From Alteromonadaceae bacterium 2753L.S.0a.02 (GTDB lineage Bacteria; Pseudomonadota; Gammaproteobacteria; Pseudomonadales; Cellvibrionaceae): a DNA stretch of 64,000 nucleotides. Location of the stretch: NCBI GenBank assembly GCA_007827375.1, contig VISH01000002.1:2195001-2259000 (forward strand), given 5' to 3'. Shown here in pieces: positions 55,001-63,553 of the stretch; within the stretch, counting starts at the first letter, position 1, and each line of letters opens with the position of its first letter. Made by a program: the position numbers and the translations under genes. Under the pieces are notes generated by a model. That model was not told the DNA's origin, made no database searches, and saw only the letters and a list, made by a program, of their open reading frames with translations.

Positions 55001-55100
55001 TAAGCCGGTTTTCTATGTCGAGGTCATAAAGCCATTGACCGTCAACAAGAGCCACTCGCAACTCTTCAGGTTGCGTGGCGTTAATGAGCATTCTTTTCAT
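52092..55100 (-). CDS. rne: Ribonuclease E
   Basis: A 1002-residue endoribonuclease, the scaffold of the RNA degradosome, acting in mRNA decay and in rRNA/tRNA maturation. The N-terminal catalytic half (~1-510) closely follows E. coli RNase E: S1 domain (~36-118; IYKGKITRIEPSLEAAFVEY), 5'-sensor and DNase I-like regions, and catalytic aspartates in ISIDINSS and VVIDFIDM (E. coli D303 and D346). The zinc link is CPRCSGQG near residue 405. The C-terminal half is low-complexity: arginine/lysine-rich RNA-binding segments (KNRNKRERDD, RNERRRRSRRKDD) followed by a long acidic Glu/Ala stretch, as in degradosome scaffolds. It is transcribed alone with a long upstream region and its own terminator. 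Confidence 0.97.
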   Translation of the reverse strand: MKRMLINATQPEELRVALVDGQWLYDLDIENRLKEQRKANIYKGKITRIEPSLEAAFVEYDKGRNGFLPLKEISREYFLKQPNEIEGRIRIKDVVKEGMEVIVQVDKEERGNKGAALTTFISLAGRYLVLMPNNPRAGGISRRIDGDDRSELKDALSQIEIPNGMGIIVRTAGVGRSAEELQWDMNYLTTLWGNIKNAADKAVAPTFLFQESNVIIRAIRDYLRPDIGEVIVDNRESYDLAANFVQQVMPNYRSKVKLYEEAVPLFNRFQIEGQIETAFEREVKLPSGGSIVIDVTEALISIDINSSRATKGGDIEETALQTNLEAADEIARQLRLRDMGGLVVIDFIDMQPVRNQRAVENRIRDALKMDRARVQVGRISRFGLLEMSRQRLRPSLGETTSKVCPRCSGQGTIRGTKSIALSILRLVEEEAQKERSAEIRAVVPVTVATYLLNEKRKSISGIEQRHDTRVTILPNTEMVTPHFDVTRLRDDENTSEVSYKIEFANGEEPDDDSNVNAEPVALPKPLVQQVAPAQPAPEPPKKPGLIARLIKALGELFSDDDKNKKSKKGKGRGHQKKRHTNTGTHNKKNRNKRERDDSQTESRSNKQQRDSNGKRDQNQNRNERRRRSRRKDDNRSDQTAEQLNAKTSENSADNQLAAGSDKPAKRPSNRRGRPQERQRGPLPEVEAGLNESEDALDINAGVGGAANDTSEEDNNQRDGGRRRRRNRGRRSERKPDTAAEDNGAQSQDEDTRETDNVAVETARNVAESAESSERTALSERSDTPVKTENSLDDALSELETVITEAKLEESESVGTSVELTQAQQEPPQTEEIEAADAMSETSPTPSVPVQQELIVEDEQQELEAVQLSNSEPEAEAASQETAVAEQADEIVTEVVESVETESESAPIEPSKPAEELAAEPEVETETREFARASNDPRYMPKPVGNVLITNVDSDIRMGRPLDTSEPANISRQPRDLQRPQNDPRRVRTAQTVVEQEDSAAES

Positions 55101-56035
55101 TGATGTTTCTCAGTAGCGTGCGAAAGCACCACTTTTCGCCGAGAAACAATGGCAGATATGAACAACCGGATGAGTAACTATTTTAACTTAACTTATATTT
55201 TTTGCTTAATAAACAATATGTTACAAGCAAAAACTGTTGTAAAGTCTACATAATATAACGTTTGCAGGGGCAAGCGCCCAGGCAAAAGAACCGTCTTTTT
55301 GTAATAGTGGCAATAAGGTAACCCACACGCCAAACAGGCTTGTTTGTGTGAGAAAAATAACCTGACGTGAATTCCATTATTGCCTTTGTCATCCTATAGC
55401 ACGCTTTCTTGAGTGCCATTGAGTTTATCAAACTGGATGCAGCTCTTGTTCGAAGAGAATCTACCCGGGCATCATGAGCCTGGAAAACCACTCGGTTTGC
55501 TCGCCTGAGAATCAGCTTCTCATAAAGATCGCAGAATGTGTGTTGACTGCGCGCGGAGTACCAAATGGTGTTTTTCGTTGAAACTTGTGTGTTTATCGAG
55601 TCAAGGGATCAACGAACGTGTATTCTCGATCGAGCGGCTGCCGACCATTATTTCTTTAGCAAAGTGCAGTGTGTATGCACAAATTGTTGCAATTTTAGCC
55701 CGAGCTAACATTGAGCTCGGGTACCAAATCTATTTTCAGCTTGGTACCGTTCTCTCGTGAGTTGTAGCTTGGTTTAGCTCAAACGGGTAAGAGTTTTACC
55801 GGTACCAATTCAATTGGAGAGTGTTTGCGGTTACGCGTGTGGGTAACTTTTGTTGCAAATGCAACGCAATACACTCAACCTGGAGGACTATAGCACCCTT
55901 ATTAGTACCGTGCAATTTCGGGGGTTCATGGTTGGTAGCCACTAACATTGGGTATTATCCCGCCAAGAGTCTCTGGCGACTTGTCGAATGCCTGTTATGA
56001 TGGCGCCCCTTGCGTAGCATCTGCCACCAGTATTT
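55101..56035. other. Long region between divergent rne and rluC
   Basis: This 935-base gap should include a long rne leader on the minus strand (in E. coli the rne 5' UTR is long and mediates autoregulation) and the rluC promoter on the plus strand. The first ~150 bases beside rne are AT-rich. CCCGAGCT (55699-55706) and AGCTCGGG (55714-55721) form an 8-bp hairpin, and GGTAA/TTACC another at 55786-55800. TATGAT at about 55996 could be the rluC -10 element, without a clear -35. The open frame at 55536-55760 is not supported. Confidence 0.5.
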
Positions 56036-56980
56036 ATGTCTGAAAAAGTACAATACTTAACCATTACCGAAGATAACGCCGGTCAAAGGCTGGATAACTA
56101 TTTAATATCTCGTTTAAAAGGTGCACCTAAGTCTTTGATATATCGTATTATTCGAAAAGGTGAGGTGCGCGTAAACAAGGGTCGGGCAAAACCTGAACGC
56201 AAACTGGACCTTGGTGATGTGGTGAGGGTGCCTCCCGTAAAACTCTCTGAAACTGGTGCGCCCAAAGCCGCAGGAAAACCGCTGTTAGACTTGCTGGAAG
56301 AATCCATTTTGTATCACAGCCGCGAATTCTTGGTGGTTAACAAACCTGCGGGGTTAGCGGTACATGGTGGCAGCGGTGTGAGTCTTGGCCTGATTGAAGC
56401 ACTTCGGCAACTGATGCCAGATGAAACGGCTCTTGAATTGGTACATCGGTTAGATCGGGAAACCTCAGGTTGCATTATGGTGGCACGTAAGCGATCTATG
56501 CTGCGTTATTTGCAGGATCTTCTGCGGGGCGAAAAGCAGTTGCAGAAACACTATGTGGCCCTGGTGCATGGGCGATGGCCGAATCGCGCCCATAAAGTGG
56601 AAGCTCCCCTATTAAAGTCTGAGGCTAATGGCGGGGAGCGCATCGTCCGTGTTCGCCCAGAGGGAAAACCCTCCAAAACAGAATTTACCGTGCTGCGACG
56701 TTTTAATGAGGCGACCTTGCTCGAAGCACGACCAATTACCGGTCGTACCCACCAAATTAGGGTTCACGCACAGCACAAGGGTCATCCACTGGTTGGGGAC
56801 GACAAATACGGCGACGACGATCTTAATGGCCAAATGAAGGCGCTGGGTTTTCGACGTCTTTTTCTACATGCCGCTTTTTTGGGGGTGCCGCTGCCGAATG
56901 GCGAGCAGTTAGAGGTTTCGGCACCTTTGCCCGATGACCTCGCCAACCCCCTGCAACAACTCACAGAGACAGAGAGGTAA
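56036..56980 (+). CDS. rluC: 23S rRNA pseudouridine synthase C
   Basis: A 314-residue RluA-family enzyme that converts uridines 955, 2504 and 2580 of 23S rRNA (E. coli numbering) to pseudouridine. An S4 RNA-binding domain lies at ~15-75 (QRLDNYLISRL, RKGEVRVNKGR). The catalytic motif is HRLDRETSG (Asp in the middle), and GRTHQIRVHAQHKGHPLVGD is the conserved family block. The length equals that of E. coli RluC (319) to within a few residues. The position next to rne matches that in other gammaproteobacteria. The following HAD gene starts one base after its stop, so they form an operon. Confidence 0.95.
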   Translation: MSEKVQYLTITEDNAGQRLDNYLISRLKGAPKSLIYRIIRKGEVRVNKGRAKPERKLDLGDVVRVPPVKLSETGAPKAAGKPLLDLLEESILYHSREFLVVNKPAGLAVHGGSGVSLGLIEALRQLMPDETALELVHRLDRETSGCIMVARKRSMLRYLQDLLRGEKQLQKHYVALVHGRWPNRAHKVEAPLLKSEANGGERIVRVRPEGKPSKTEFTVLRRFNEATLLEARPITGRTHQIRVHAQHKGHPLVGDDKYGDDDLNGQMKALGFRRLFLHAAFLGVPLPNGEQLEVSAPLPDDLANPLQQLTETER

Positions 56981-56981
56981 C

Positions 56982-57617
56982 GTGCTTTACATATTTGATT
57001 GGGATGGCACTATCAGTAATTCGGCGGCAAAGATTGTTGCCTGCATGCGCAGCGCCACTCAACAGGTGGGCTTACCCGATTTATGCGATGACACCATAAA
57101 AAATATTATTGGCCTCGGTCTTCCCGAGGCCATTCGAACACTCTACCCCAATATTTCTGATGCCGATCTTCTAACTGTGCGCGATGGCTATTCAGCTTTT
57201 TTCGTGGATGCCGATGTGCAACCCTCTCCATTTTTCGACGGTGCAATGAGTACCATGGAGACTCTCGCCGCTGCTGGCCATACCCTTGCGGTTGCCACCG
57301 GCAAGAGCCGCCGCGGGCTTGATCGTGTATTACGCAAATTGCAACTCGATCGGTTTTTTCATGGTAGCCGTTGCGCCGACGAAACCGCATCAAAACCGCA
57401 CCCGCAGATGTTGCTGGAGTTGCTGAATGAATTTCAAATGCCAGTGTCTCAAGCCGTGATGATTGGTGATACCGAATACGATATGGCAATGGCTCGGGAG
57501 ATAGGAATGCAACGTATCGCTGTGAGTTTTGGGGCGCACCATATTGACCGTTTAAAAGTGTACGACCCGGTATTATGTGTCGATCATTTTAGTGAAATAT
57601 TAAGATGGAGCGCTTGA
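56982..57617 (+). CDS. HAD-superfamily phosphatase (phosphoglycolate phosphatase-like)
   Basis: A 211-residue HAD-IA hydrolase. Motif I is FDWDGTISNS near the N-terminus, motif II is AVATGKSRRG, the conserved Lys is in ETASKPHPQMLLE, and motif IV is MIGDTEYDMAMA. A helical cap lies between motifs I and II. I use the GTG at 56982, because GAGAGG precedes it and the resulting N-terminus (VLYIFDWDGT) fits the family; the longer frame from 56934 would lie within rluC. The substrate is not determined; small phosphate esters are likely. A HAD gene in this position behind rluC also occurs in Pseudomonas. Confidence 0.9.
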   Translation: MLYIFDWDGTISNSAAKIVACMRSATQQVGLPDLCDDTIKNIIGLGLPEAIRTLYPNISDADLLTVRDGYSAFFVDADVQPSPFFDGAMSTMETLAAAGHTLAVATGKSRRGLDRVLRKLQLDRFFHGSRCADETASKPHPQMLLELLNEFQMPVSQAVMIGDTEYDMAMAREIGMQRIAVSFGAHHIDRLKVYDPVLCVDHFSEILRWSA

Positions 57618-58120
57618 TGTCTGCATTCGAGTTACGCCTTGCAAACTACGGTAAGCCCGAAGATGCCAAAGCGCTGGCGGGTTTGCTGCACAGTTATTCC
57701 AGTGACGAAATGGGCGGGGCAGAACCGCTGCCCATGGAGCATTGCAATCGCGCCGCGCACCGCTTGCAACAGTTTGGTAGCGCATTTACCGTATTGGCTT
57801 TTGATCGTGATTCCGACCCTGCATCACCAGTTGGCATGGCTACCTGTCTGCTGTCGTTTTCAACATTCCTGTTAAAACCTATTGTAAACATCCACGATTT
57901 TTTTGTTGCCGAAGCCGCTCGTGGTTCGGGTGTCGCCATGCTGTTGCTGGAAGAAGTGGAGCGGCAGGCCAAACAGAGGGGGTGTTGTAAAATTACCCTG
58001 GAAGTACTCAGCAATAACGAGCGCGCGAAACGCCTTTACGCTCGTTTTGGATTTAATGGCTACGAGTTAACCCAGGGAGCAGGTATTGCGCAGTTCTGGC
58101 AAAAATATATTTGTGATTAA
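57617..58120 (+). CDS. GNAT-family N-acetyltransferase
   Basis: A 167-residue acetyltransferase of the GNAT fold. The acetyl-CoA loop appears as VAEAARGSGVAMLLLEEVE, and the C-terminal motif B as LEVLSNNERAKRLYARFGF. The start chosen is the ATG that overlaps the preceding TGA stop (TGATG), with GGAG six bases upstream; an ATG twelve bases earlier is also possible. It is coupled to the HAD gene and ends seven bases before the convergent yheS gene. The acceptor (a small amine or a protein N-terminus) is unknown. Confidence 0.88.
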   Translation: MSAFELRLANYGKPEDAKALAGLLHSYSSDEMGGAEPLPMEHCNRAAHRLQQFGSAFTVLAFDRDSDPASPVGMATCLLSFSTFLLKPIVNIHDFFVAEAARGSGVAMLLLEEVERQAKQRGCCKITLEVLSNNERAKRLYARFGFNGYELTQGAGIAQFWQKYICD

Positions 58121-58126
58121 TATGCG

Positions 58127-60019
58127 TTAAGCGCCTCGAATCTCTGCTTCCAGCTGTTCTTTAGCTTCCGATTCGGCGAGCCATTCCATTTCAATATCTT
58201 CCAATTTACTTTTTAAGCTCGCCTGATCCTTTAACAGTTTTTCAAGTTCCGGATTGTTTTCTTGGTAGAGCGCGGGGTTGCTTAGGGTCGTTTCCAGTTC
58301 TGCTAGCTTGCTGCTAACTTTGGCAAGCTCTTTTTCAAGTGAGTTAATGCGCTTATTGTGCGGTGCCAGCTTGGCACGGATCGCGGCTTCCTGCTGACGT
58401 TGCTCTTTTTTATCGACTTTCTTTGGCGCTTCTTGGGTGGCAGGCGTTGGGGAGGCGTCGTTAGTTAATAGCCAGGTATGATAATCCTCAAGTGTTCCGG
58501 AAAACGAAGTTACTCTGCCTTGGTCAACCAGATAAAATTCATCGACCGTCGAACGCAGTAAGTGACGGTCGTGAGACACAATCACAATAGCGCCTTCAAA
58601 GGCCTGAAGGGCCATGGTGAGGGCGTGCCTTACATCTAGATCGAGGTGGTTGGTGGGCTCGTCCAGCAGCAACAAATTGGGTTTTTGCCAAGCGAGAATC
58701 GCGAGTGCGAGGCGAGCTTTTTCACCGCCAGAAAAATGATGTATGGATTCGAAGGCACGATCTCCCTGGAAGCCAAAACTGCCTAGAAAATTGCGGATAT
58801 CCTGTTCGCGTGCCTCCGGGCTCAGGCGTTGCAAATGCAGGGCACAAGAGGCGTTTAAGTCGAGTTGCTCGACTTGGTGTTGTGCGAAATATCCGATACG
58901 CAGGTGCTGACCCAGTGTGACATTGCCGGAAACCGTTGCCAGTTCGCCCGCCAGTGTTTTAATGAGCGAACTTTTGCCGGCACCGTTATGCCCTAGCAGC
59001 CCAATACGATGTGAAGACAAAATTGCGAGCTCTACGTTCTCGACAACAGCTTTGTTGCCATACCCCACGGCAACATTGTCTAAAGACAGCAGAGTTTGTG
59101 GCAACCTTCCCGGCTCTGGAAAACGGAAGGTAAACGGTGAGTCGACATGGGCCGGAGCAATTTTTTCCATGCGCTCCAATTCTTTAAGGCGGCTTTGTGC
59201 CTGGCGCGCTTTGGTGGCTTTAGCTCGAAATCGCCGCACAAAATTTTCGATTTCACCAATTCTCTGTTGTTGTTTTTCGTATTCGAGCGCTTGTTGCGCG
59301 AGTCTTTCTGCGCGTTGATTTTCGAACGCGCTGTAATTTCCTGTGTAGCTGTTCAGTTTTAAATTTTCGATGTGGATGATGCCTTCCACCAAATTATCGA
59401 GAAATTCCCGATCGTGGGAAATTATCAGAAGTGTGCCGCGATAATTTTTCAGCCATTGTTCCAGCCATAGGGTCGCGTCCAAGTCGAGGTGGTTGGTGGG
59501 CTCGTCGAGCAACAATAAATCTGAGCGGCACATTAATGCCCGCGCAAGATTTAAGCGAATTCGCCAACCGCCGGAGAAGCTGTTGGTGGATTTGCTGCTG
59601 TCTGAATCACTAAATCCGAGCCCGCGTAACAGCCTTTCGGCGCGTGAGTTTATGGTGTAGCCATCAATGTTTTCCATTTCCTGGTAAAGCTGCGCCAGGT
59701 TTTCACCCTCATCATTGCCACTGTTTATTTTATTTTCCAGCACGCGATAGGGCGTATCACCATCAACAACGTAATCGAGTGCAGAGCGCGCGTCTGCGTC
59801 GGTTTCTTGCGCCATATGGGCCAACTGCCAGCCACTGGGAATGTGGCACGAACCGCTATCTTCCTGCACTTCGCCCAGTAACAATTTAAACAGCGTGGAC
59901 TTGCCGCTGCCATTTGCGCCTACGATTCCCCAGGTTTGCCCTGGAAAAACCGTAAGAGAACTGCTTTCAATAAGGGATTTATGGCCCCGCTGGAGACTGA
60001 TAGATTGAAGTTGAATCAT
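58127..60019 (-). CDS. yheS: ABC-F ATPase YheS
   Basis: A 630-residue cytoplasmic ABC-F protein with two ATPase domains in tandem and no membrane part. Domain 1: GANGSGKST, FSGGWRIRLNLARAL, LLLLDEPTNHLDLDATLWLE. The linker at ~240-290 has RRFRAKATKARQAQSRLKEL, the YheS-type P-site tRNA interaction motif. Domain 2: GHNGAGKSS, FSGGEKARLALAIL, LLLLDEPTNHLDLDVRHAL. A C-terminal Lys/Glu coiled coil follows (~540-630). It aligns well with E. coli YheS (637). Members act on the ribosome to relieve nascent-chain stalling. Confidence 0.93.
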   Translation of the reverse strand: MIQLQSISLQRGHKSLIESSSLTVFPGQTWGIVGANGSGKSTLFKLLLGEVQEDSGSCHIPSGWQLAHMAQETDADARSALDYVVDGDTPYRVLENKINSGNDEGENLAQLYQEMENIDGYTINSRAERLLRGLGFSDSDSSKSTNSFSGGWRIRLNLARALMCRSDLLLLDEPTNHLDLDATLWLEQWLKNYRGTLLIISHDREFLDNLVEGIIHIENLKLNSYTGNYSAFENQRAERLAQQALEYEKQQQRIGEIENFVRRFRAKATKARQAQSRLKELERMEKIAPAHVDSPFTFRFPEPGRLPQTLLSLDNVAVGYGNKAVVENVELAILSSHRIGLLGHNGAGKSSLIKTLAGELATVSGNVTLGQHLRIGYFAQHQVEQLDLNASCALHLQRLSPEAREQDIRNFLGSFGFQGDRAFESIHHFSGGEKARLALAILAWQKPNLLLLDEPTNHLDLDVRHALTMALQAFEGAIVIVSHDRHLLRSTVDEFYLVDQGRVTSFSGTLEDYHTWLLTNDASPTPATQEAPKKVDKKEQRQQEAAIRAKLAPHNKRINSLEKELAKVSSKLAELETTLSNPALYQENNPELEKLLKDQASLKSKLEDIEMEWLAESEAKEQLEAEIRGA

Positions 60020-60027
60020 GGAGTAAT

Positions 60028-60672
60028 TTATAAAATGGAATAATTAAAGTGAGAGAGCAGGTTACAAAGTGCAATAAGCGGTAAACCGACCAACGCGCTG
60101 GGGTCGTCGCTGCTGATAGATTCAAACAAACAAATGCCCAGCCCTTCGCACTTGAAGCTGCCGGCGCAATCGAGCGGTTGTTCCTTCTTTATATAGGTTC
60201 TAACCTGTTGCTCCGATATTTGCCGAAACCGAACTTTTGTGCGAGTACATTGTGTAGCAAACTTGTGCGATACCGTATCTAAAACGCATAAACCTGAATG
60301 GAATATCACCGTGCTGCCGCTGCATAACAAAAGTTGCGCTACTGCGCGTTCTTCACTGCCGGGTTTTCCCAGTACTTGTCCTTTACAGGAGGCGGTTTGG
60401 TCGCTTCCTATGATTAAGGCTGGCTCATGTTGATTGCCAGCAACCGCTTCTGCTTTGGCCTTTGAAAGCCGCAGCGCCATGGCTTCAGGAAGTTCTGCCG
60501 GCAGGCGCGATTCGTCGATGTCAGCGGTGTCACAGCTAAACTCCAGACCCAATTGCGCCAACTGTGCTTTGCGGTAGCGTGAAGCGGATGCCAGCACTAT
60601 TTGAGCCGGTCGGGTATCAATCTGGTCACTCACGGCTGAAAATCCCTCAAAATTCAACGTTTTCTTTGACAT
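60028..60672 (-). CDS. yceF: Maf-family nucleotide pyrophosphatase, YceF type
   Basis: A 214-residue Maf/HAM1-fold enzyme; members of the YceF subgroup hydrolyse m7GTP and related non-canonical nucleotides. Motifs: VLASASRYRKAQL (the conserved SxSxxR loop), DESRLP, and the catalytic IIGSDQTA. YceF-type proteins begin directly at this loop; here an additional ~25 residues precede it, so the true start might be internal, though no better ATG with a ribosome binding site is visible. It ends eight bases from yheS on the same strand and starts 31 bases from yceD on the other, as in the E. coli yceF-yceD arrangement. Confidence 0.9.
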   Translation of the reverse strand: MSKKTLNFEGFSAVSDQIDTRPAQIVLASASRYRKAQLAQLGLEFSCDTADIDESRLPAELPEAMALRLSKAKAEAVAGNQHEPALIIGSDQTASCKGQVLGKPGSEERAVAQLLLCSGSTVIFHSGLCVLDTVSHKFATQCTRTKVRFRQISEQQVRTYIKKEQPLDCAGSFKCEGLGICLFESISSDDPSALVGLPLIALCNLLSHFNYSIL

Positions 60673-60703
60673 GGTATAGGCAATTCCCTATTATCGCGCG
60701 CTT

Positions 60704-61270
60704 ATGTCAGAGGGTGCCCCTTCACAACCGCTTCCGCAGCTGTTAGACCCTAGGAAATTTGCCCAGCATGATGTCAAATTGGCGGGCATTGTACCCGAGG
60801 ACGCGCTGCCTCGCTTGTTGAATCACAAGTTGGAACACGGTTGTTCCGACACTCCGCGTAACGCTCGTGCGACATTGCAGTTTTTCGTCGACGAGCAAGG
60901 TCGCCGATGTGTGTCTGGGGAGGTGTTAGCTCGCGTGCTGATGGAGTGTCAGCGTTGTTTGGAAGCCCTCGAAATAGAAATTAGCACCCAGGTTAGTCTG
61001 GCTGTGGTGTGGAAAGAAGAAGACTCGCGCCAATTGCCAGCAAACCTGGAGCCTTGGATAGTTTCCGAGGAGCAGGGCGATTTGTACGCTATTCTGGAAG
61101 AGGAATTATTGTTGGCGATGCCAGCGGTGGCCTACCATGATTTCCAGTGTATTGATGCATCGCTGCTGTCATCGGGGCAAGGTACGCAAGAGCCTGCAGG
61201 CGAGCAAACCACGCAAAACCCTTTCGGGGTGCTTGCGGCGCTTAAGCAGGAATTGCAGAAAGACGATTAA
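60704..61270 (+). CDS. yceD: YceD (DUF177) protein
   Basis: A 188-residue protein of the YceD/DUF177 family, nearly always encoded before rpmF and linked to 23S rRNA accumulation. The core motif is VLMECQRCLEALEIEI (one CxxC), followed by a GDLYAILEEELLLAMP helix. There is no catalytic motif. It starts the yceD-rpmF-plsX-fabD-fabG series, which couples ribosome and lipid synthesis; the rpmF gene lies 68 bases downstream. Confidence 0.9.
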   Translation: MSEGAPSQPLPQLLDPRKFAQHDVKLAGIVPEDALPRLLNHKLEHGCSDTPRNARATLQFFVDEQGRRCVSGEVLARVLMECQRCLEALEIEISTQVSLAVVWKEEDSRQLPANLEPWIVSEEQGDLYAILEEELLLAMPAVAYHDFQCIDASLLSSGQGTQEPAGEQTTQNPFGVLAALKQELQKDD

Positions 61271-61338
61271 CTTAACAGGTAATACACAGCGCCACCTATG
61301 CGATTTGAGCTACAGGTGAGTGTCTGCAGGAGTAAATT

Positions 61339-61521
61339 ATGGCTGTTCAGCAGAACAAAAAAACCCGTTCCAAGCGTGGTATGCGTCGTTCGCACGATGC
61401 CTTAACTGGTGCTACTTTGGCTACCGACTCTACAACAGGTGAAAAACATCGCCGTCATCACGTGACTGCCGACGGTTTTTATCGCGGTCGCAAAGTGATT
61501 GAAGTTGCTGACGACGAGTAA
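61339..61521 (+). CDS. rpmF: 50S ribosomal protein L32
   Basis: A 60-residue basic protein, full length for bacterial L32. The N-terminus AVQQNKKTRSKRGMRRSHDAL is diagnostic. A strong AGGAG site precedes the ATG. The zinc-binding cysteines found in some L32 proteins are absent, as is usual in gammaproteobacteria. plsX starts two bases after the stop. Confidence 0.97.
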   Translation: MAVQQNKKTRSKRGMRRSHDALTGATLATDSTTGEKHRRHHVTADGFYRGRKVIEVADDE

Positions 61522-61523
61522 GC

Positions 61524-62540
61524 TTGTCACAACCGATTCACTTATCAATTGATGCGATGGGCGGGGACCAAGGTCCCCGCCTTGTCGTTGAAGCCTCGCT
61601 TGCCTTTCTCAAGCGCCACTCAAATACGCATCTTACGCTGTTTGGCGATTTGCCTGTAATGAAACCCTACCTGTCGGTACACGACAGTCAAACTTCCCAC
61701 CGTATTACTCTCGAGCATGCTCCCGATACAGTAGCACCTGATGAACGTGCCGGTTCCGCGTTGCGTCACAAGCAAAATTCCTCGATGTGGAAAAGTGTCG
61801 AGTGGGTAGCTTCAGGACATGCCGATGCCTGCGTGAGTGGCGGCAATACCGGTGCGTTAATGGCGATTGGGCGCAAACTCATTACAACATTTCCGGGGGT
61901 TAGTCGACCTGCCATCTGCAAATCCATACCCACGGCACGCGGTGCCAGTTTTCTCTTGGATTTAGGGGCAAACCTGAGTTGCACTCCCGAGCAATTGGAG
62001 CAGTTTGCATTAATGGGAGCAGCGTTGGCACGCGTTTACGGTCGTGAAAATCCAACTGTTGCATTGCTAAATGTCGGAACCGAACTTAGTAAAGGCAGTG
62101 ATGCGATTCAATCTGCGGCTTCGCTTCTACAAAACAACCCGGCTATAAATTTTGCAGGATTTGTGGAAGGTCACGGTCTGTATCGCGGCAATGTTGATGT
62201 GGTCGTTTGTGATGGAATGGTCGGCAATGTTGCGCTAAAAGTCAGTGAAGGCGTTGCCAGTTTTATTTTTGAAAGTTTACAAAAAAAATTTCGCGAAAAT
62301 TATATTAATCGTTTGGTTGGCGCTATTGCAAAGCCCGTAATAAAAAGCTGGTTAAAAGAGTATAACCCCTCCAATTTTAATGGAGCTGCTATGCTTGGTT
62401 TAAAGCACACTCTTGTGAAAAGTCATGGAGGAACAGATCGATTTGGTTTCGAACAGGCATTGCTAACCGCTGTGGAACAGGTTTCTGCAAATATTCCACA
62501 ACGCATCGCACAGAGTCTTGCGGCTAACAAAAACACATAA
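61524..62540 (+). CDS. plsX: Phosphate acyltransferase PlsX
   Basis: A 338-residue enzyme that converts acyl-ACP to acyl-phosphate for phospholipid synthesis. Landmarks are LSIDAMGGDQGPR at the N-terminus, SGGNTGALMAIG, LDLGANLSCTPEQL, VVVCDGMVGNVALK, and AAMLGLKHTLVKSHGGTD near the end. The start is a TTG two bases after rpmF. No ATG lies before the conserved N-terminal motif, so the TTG is accepted and translation is probably coupled to rpmF. Confidence 0.95.
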   Translation: MSQPIHLSIDAMGGDQGPRLVVEASLAFLKRHSNTHLTLFGDLPVMKPYLSVHDSQTSHRITLEHAPDTVAPDERAGSALRHKQNSSMWKSVEWVASGHADACVSGGNTGALMAIGRKLITTFPGVSRPAICKSIPTARGASFLLDLGANLSCTPEQLEQFALMGAALARVYGRENPTVALLNVGTELSKGSDAIQSAASLLQNNPAINFAGFVEGHGLYRGNVDVVVCDGMVGNVALKVSEGVASFIFESLQKKFRENYINRLVGAIAKPVIKSWLKEYNPSNFNGAAMLGLKHTLVKSHGGTDRFGFEQALLTAVEQVSANIPQRIAQSLAANKNT

Positions 62541-62591
62541 TAATTAGCGCGTTAAATAATTTAAAGGTAAGAGTTTTAGGTAATAAGAATT

Positions 62592-63548
62592 ATGAGTTAT
62601 TCCGATTTGGCTTTTGTTTTCCCTGGCCAGGGTTCACAGAAGGTTGGCATGCTGGCTGATTTGGCGGAAAACCACCCGATTGTGAAACAAACATTTTTAG
62701 AAGCGTCAGAAGTACTGGGGTACGATTTATGGCAACTGGTTCAAAATGGCCCCCAGGAAGATCTGAATATGACCGAGGTAACCCAGCCGGCTCTGCTGGC
62801 TTCGAGTGTTGCCACTTGGCGGGTGTGGCAAGCGCTGCAGGGGCCAAAGCCTGCGATGATGGCCGGGCATAGTCTCGGGGAGTGGTCTGCGTTGGTGTGT
62901 GCCGGCGTTGTTGCTTTCGGTGATGCCATTAAATTAGTGCGCCTGCGTGGTAAATATATGCAGGAAGCTGTACCAGCAGGCGTTGGTGCAATGGCCGCAA
63001 TTATCGGTCTCGAAGATGAACAAGTTGAAACCGCATGCAGTGCTGCCAGTAATGCGCAAGACATAGTCGCTCCGGTAAATTACAATTCGCCCGGCCAATT
63101 AGTGATTGCTGGGCATTCCGCTGCAGTAGATGCTGCGATGCTGATGTGTAAAGAAGCTGGCGCAAAACGGGCCTTGCCCTTGGCCGTGAGTGCGCCGTTT
63201 CACACTCAGTTGATGACACCTGCTGCGCAACGCCTTGCAGATGAAATTAAGAATACCGTGTTTAAACAGCCTGAAGTGCCCGTAGTGCACAATGTCAGTG
63301 CTGAAAGTTTGGATGACCCCGCTGCAATTCAAGAGATTATTATTACCCAAATTTATTCTGCGGTGCGCTGGGTGGCTTGTGTCAGAACGTTAACGACAGC
63401 GGGCATTACCGCCACTGTAGAATGCGGCCCTGGCAAAGTATTGTCTGGTTTAAACAAGCGTATAGACCGCTCCATTAACACTTTAAACACCGATGGCGAG
63501 ACGGCTCTGCAAAACAGTTTGTCTGCGCTGCGTGAATCAGGAGAATAA
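62592..63548 (+). CDS. fabD: Malonyl-CoA:ACP transacylase
   Basis: A 318-residue enzyme that loads malonyl groups onto acyl carrier protein. The motifs FVFPGQGSQ, GHSLGEWSALV (nucleophile Ser94; GEW in place of the common GEY), the conserved Arg in LVRLRGKYMQEA, and SAPFHTQLM (catalytic His) are all present. It starts 51 bases after plsX and ends five bases before fabG, in the usual order. Confidence 0.96.
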   Translation: MSYSDLAFVFPGQGSQKVGMLADLAENHPIVKQTFLEASEVLGYDLWQLVQNGPQEDLNMTEVTQPALLASSVATWRVWQALQGPKPAMMAGHSLGEWSALVCAGVVAFGDAIKLVRLRGKYMQEAVPAGVGAMAAIIGLEDEQVETACSAASNAQDIVAPVNYNSPGQLVIAGHSAAVDAAMLMCKEAGAKRALPLAVSAPFHTQLMTPAAQRLADEIKNTVFKQPEVPVVHNVSAESLDDPAAIQEIIITQIYSAVRWVACVRTLTTAGITATVECGPGKVLSGLNKRIDRSINTLNTDGETALQNSLSALRESGE

Positions 63549-63553
63549 TTACG

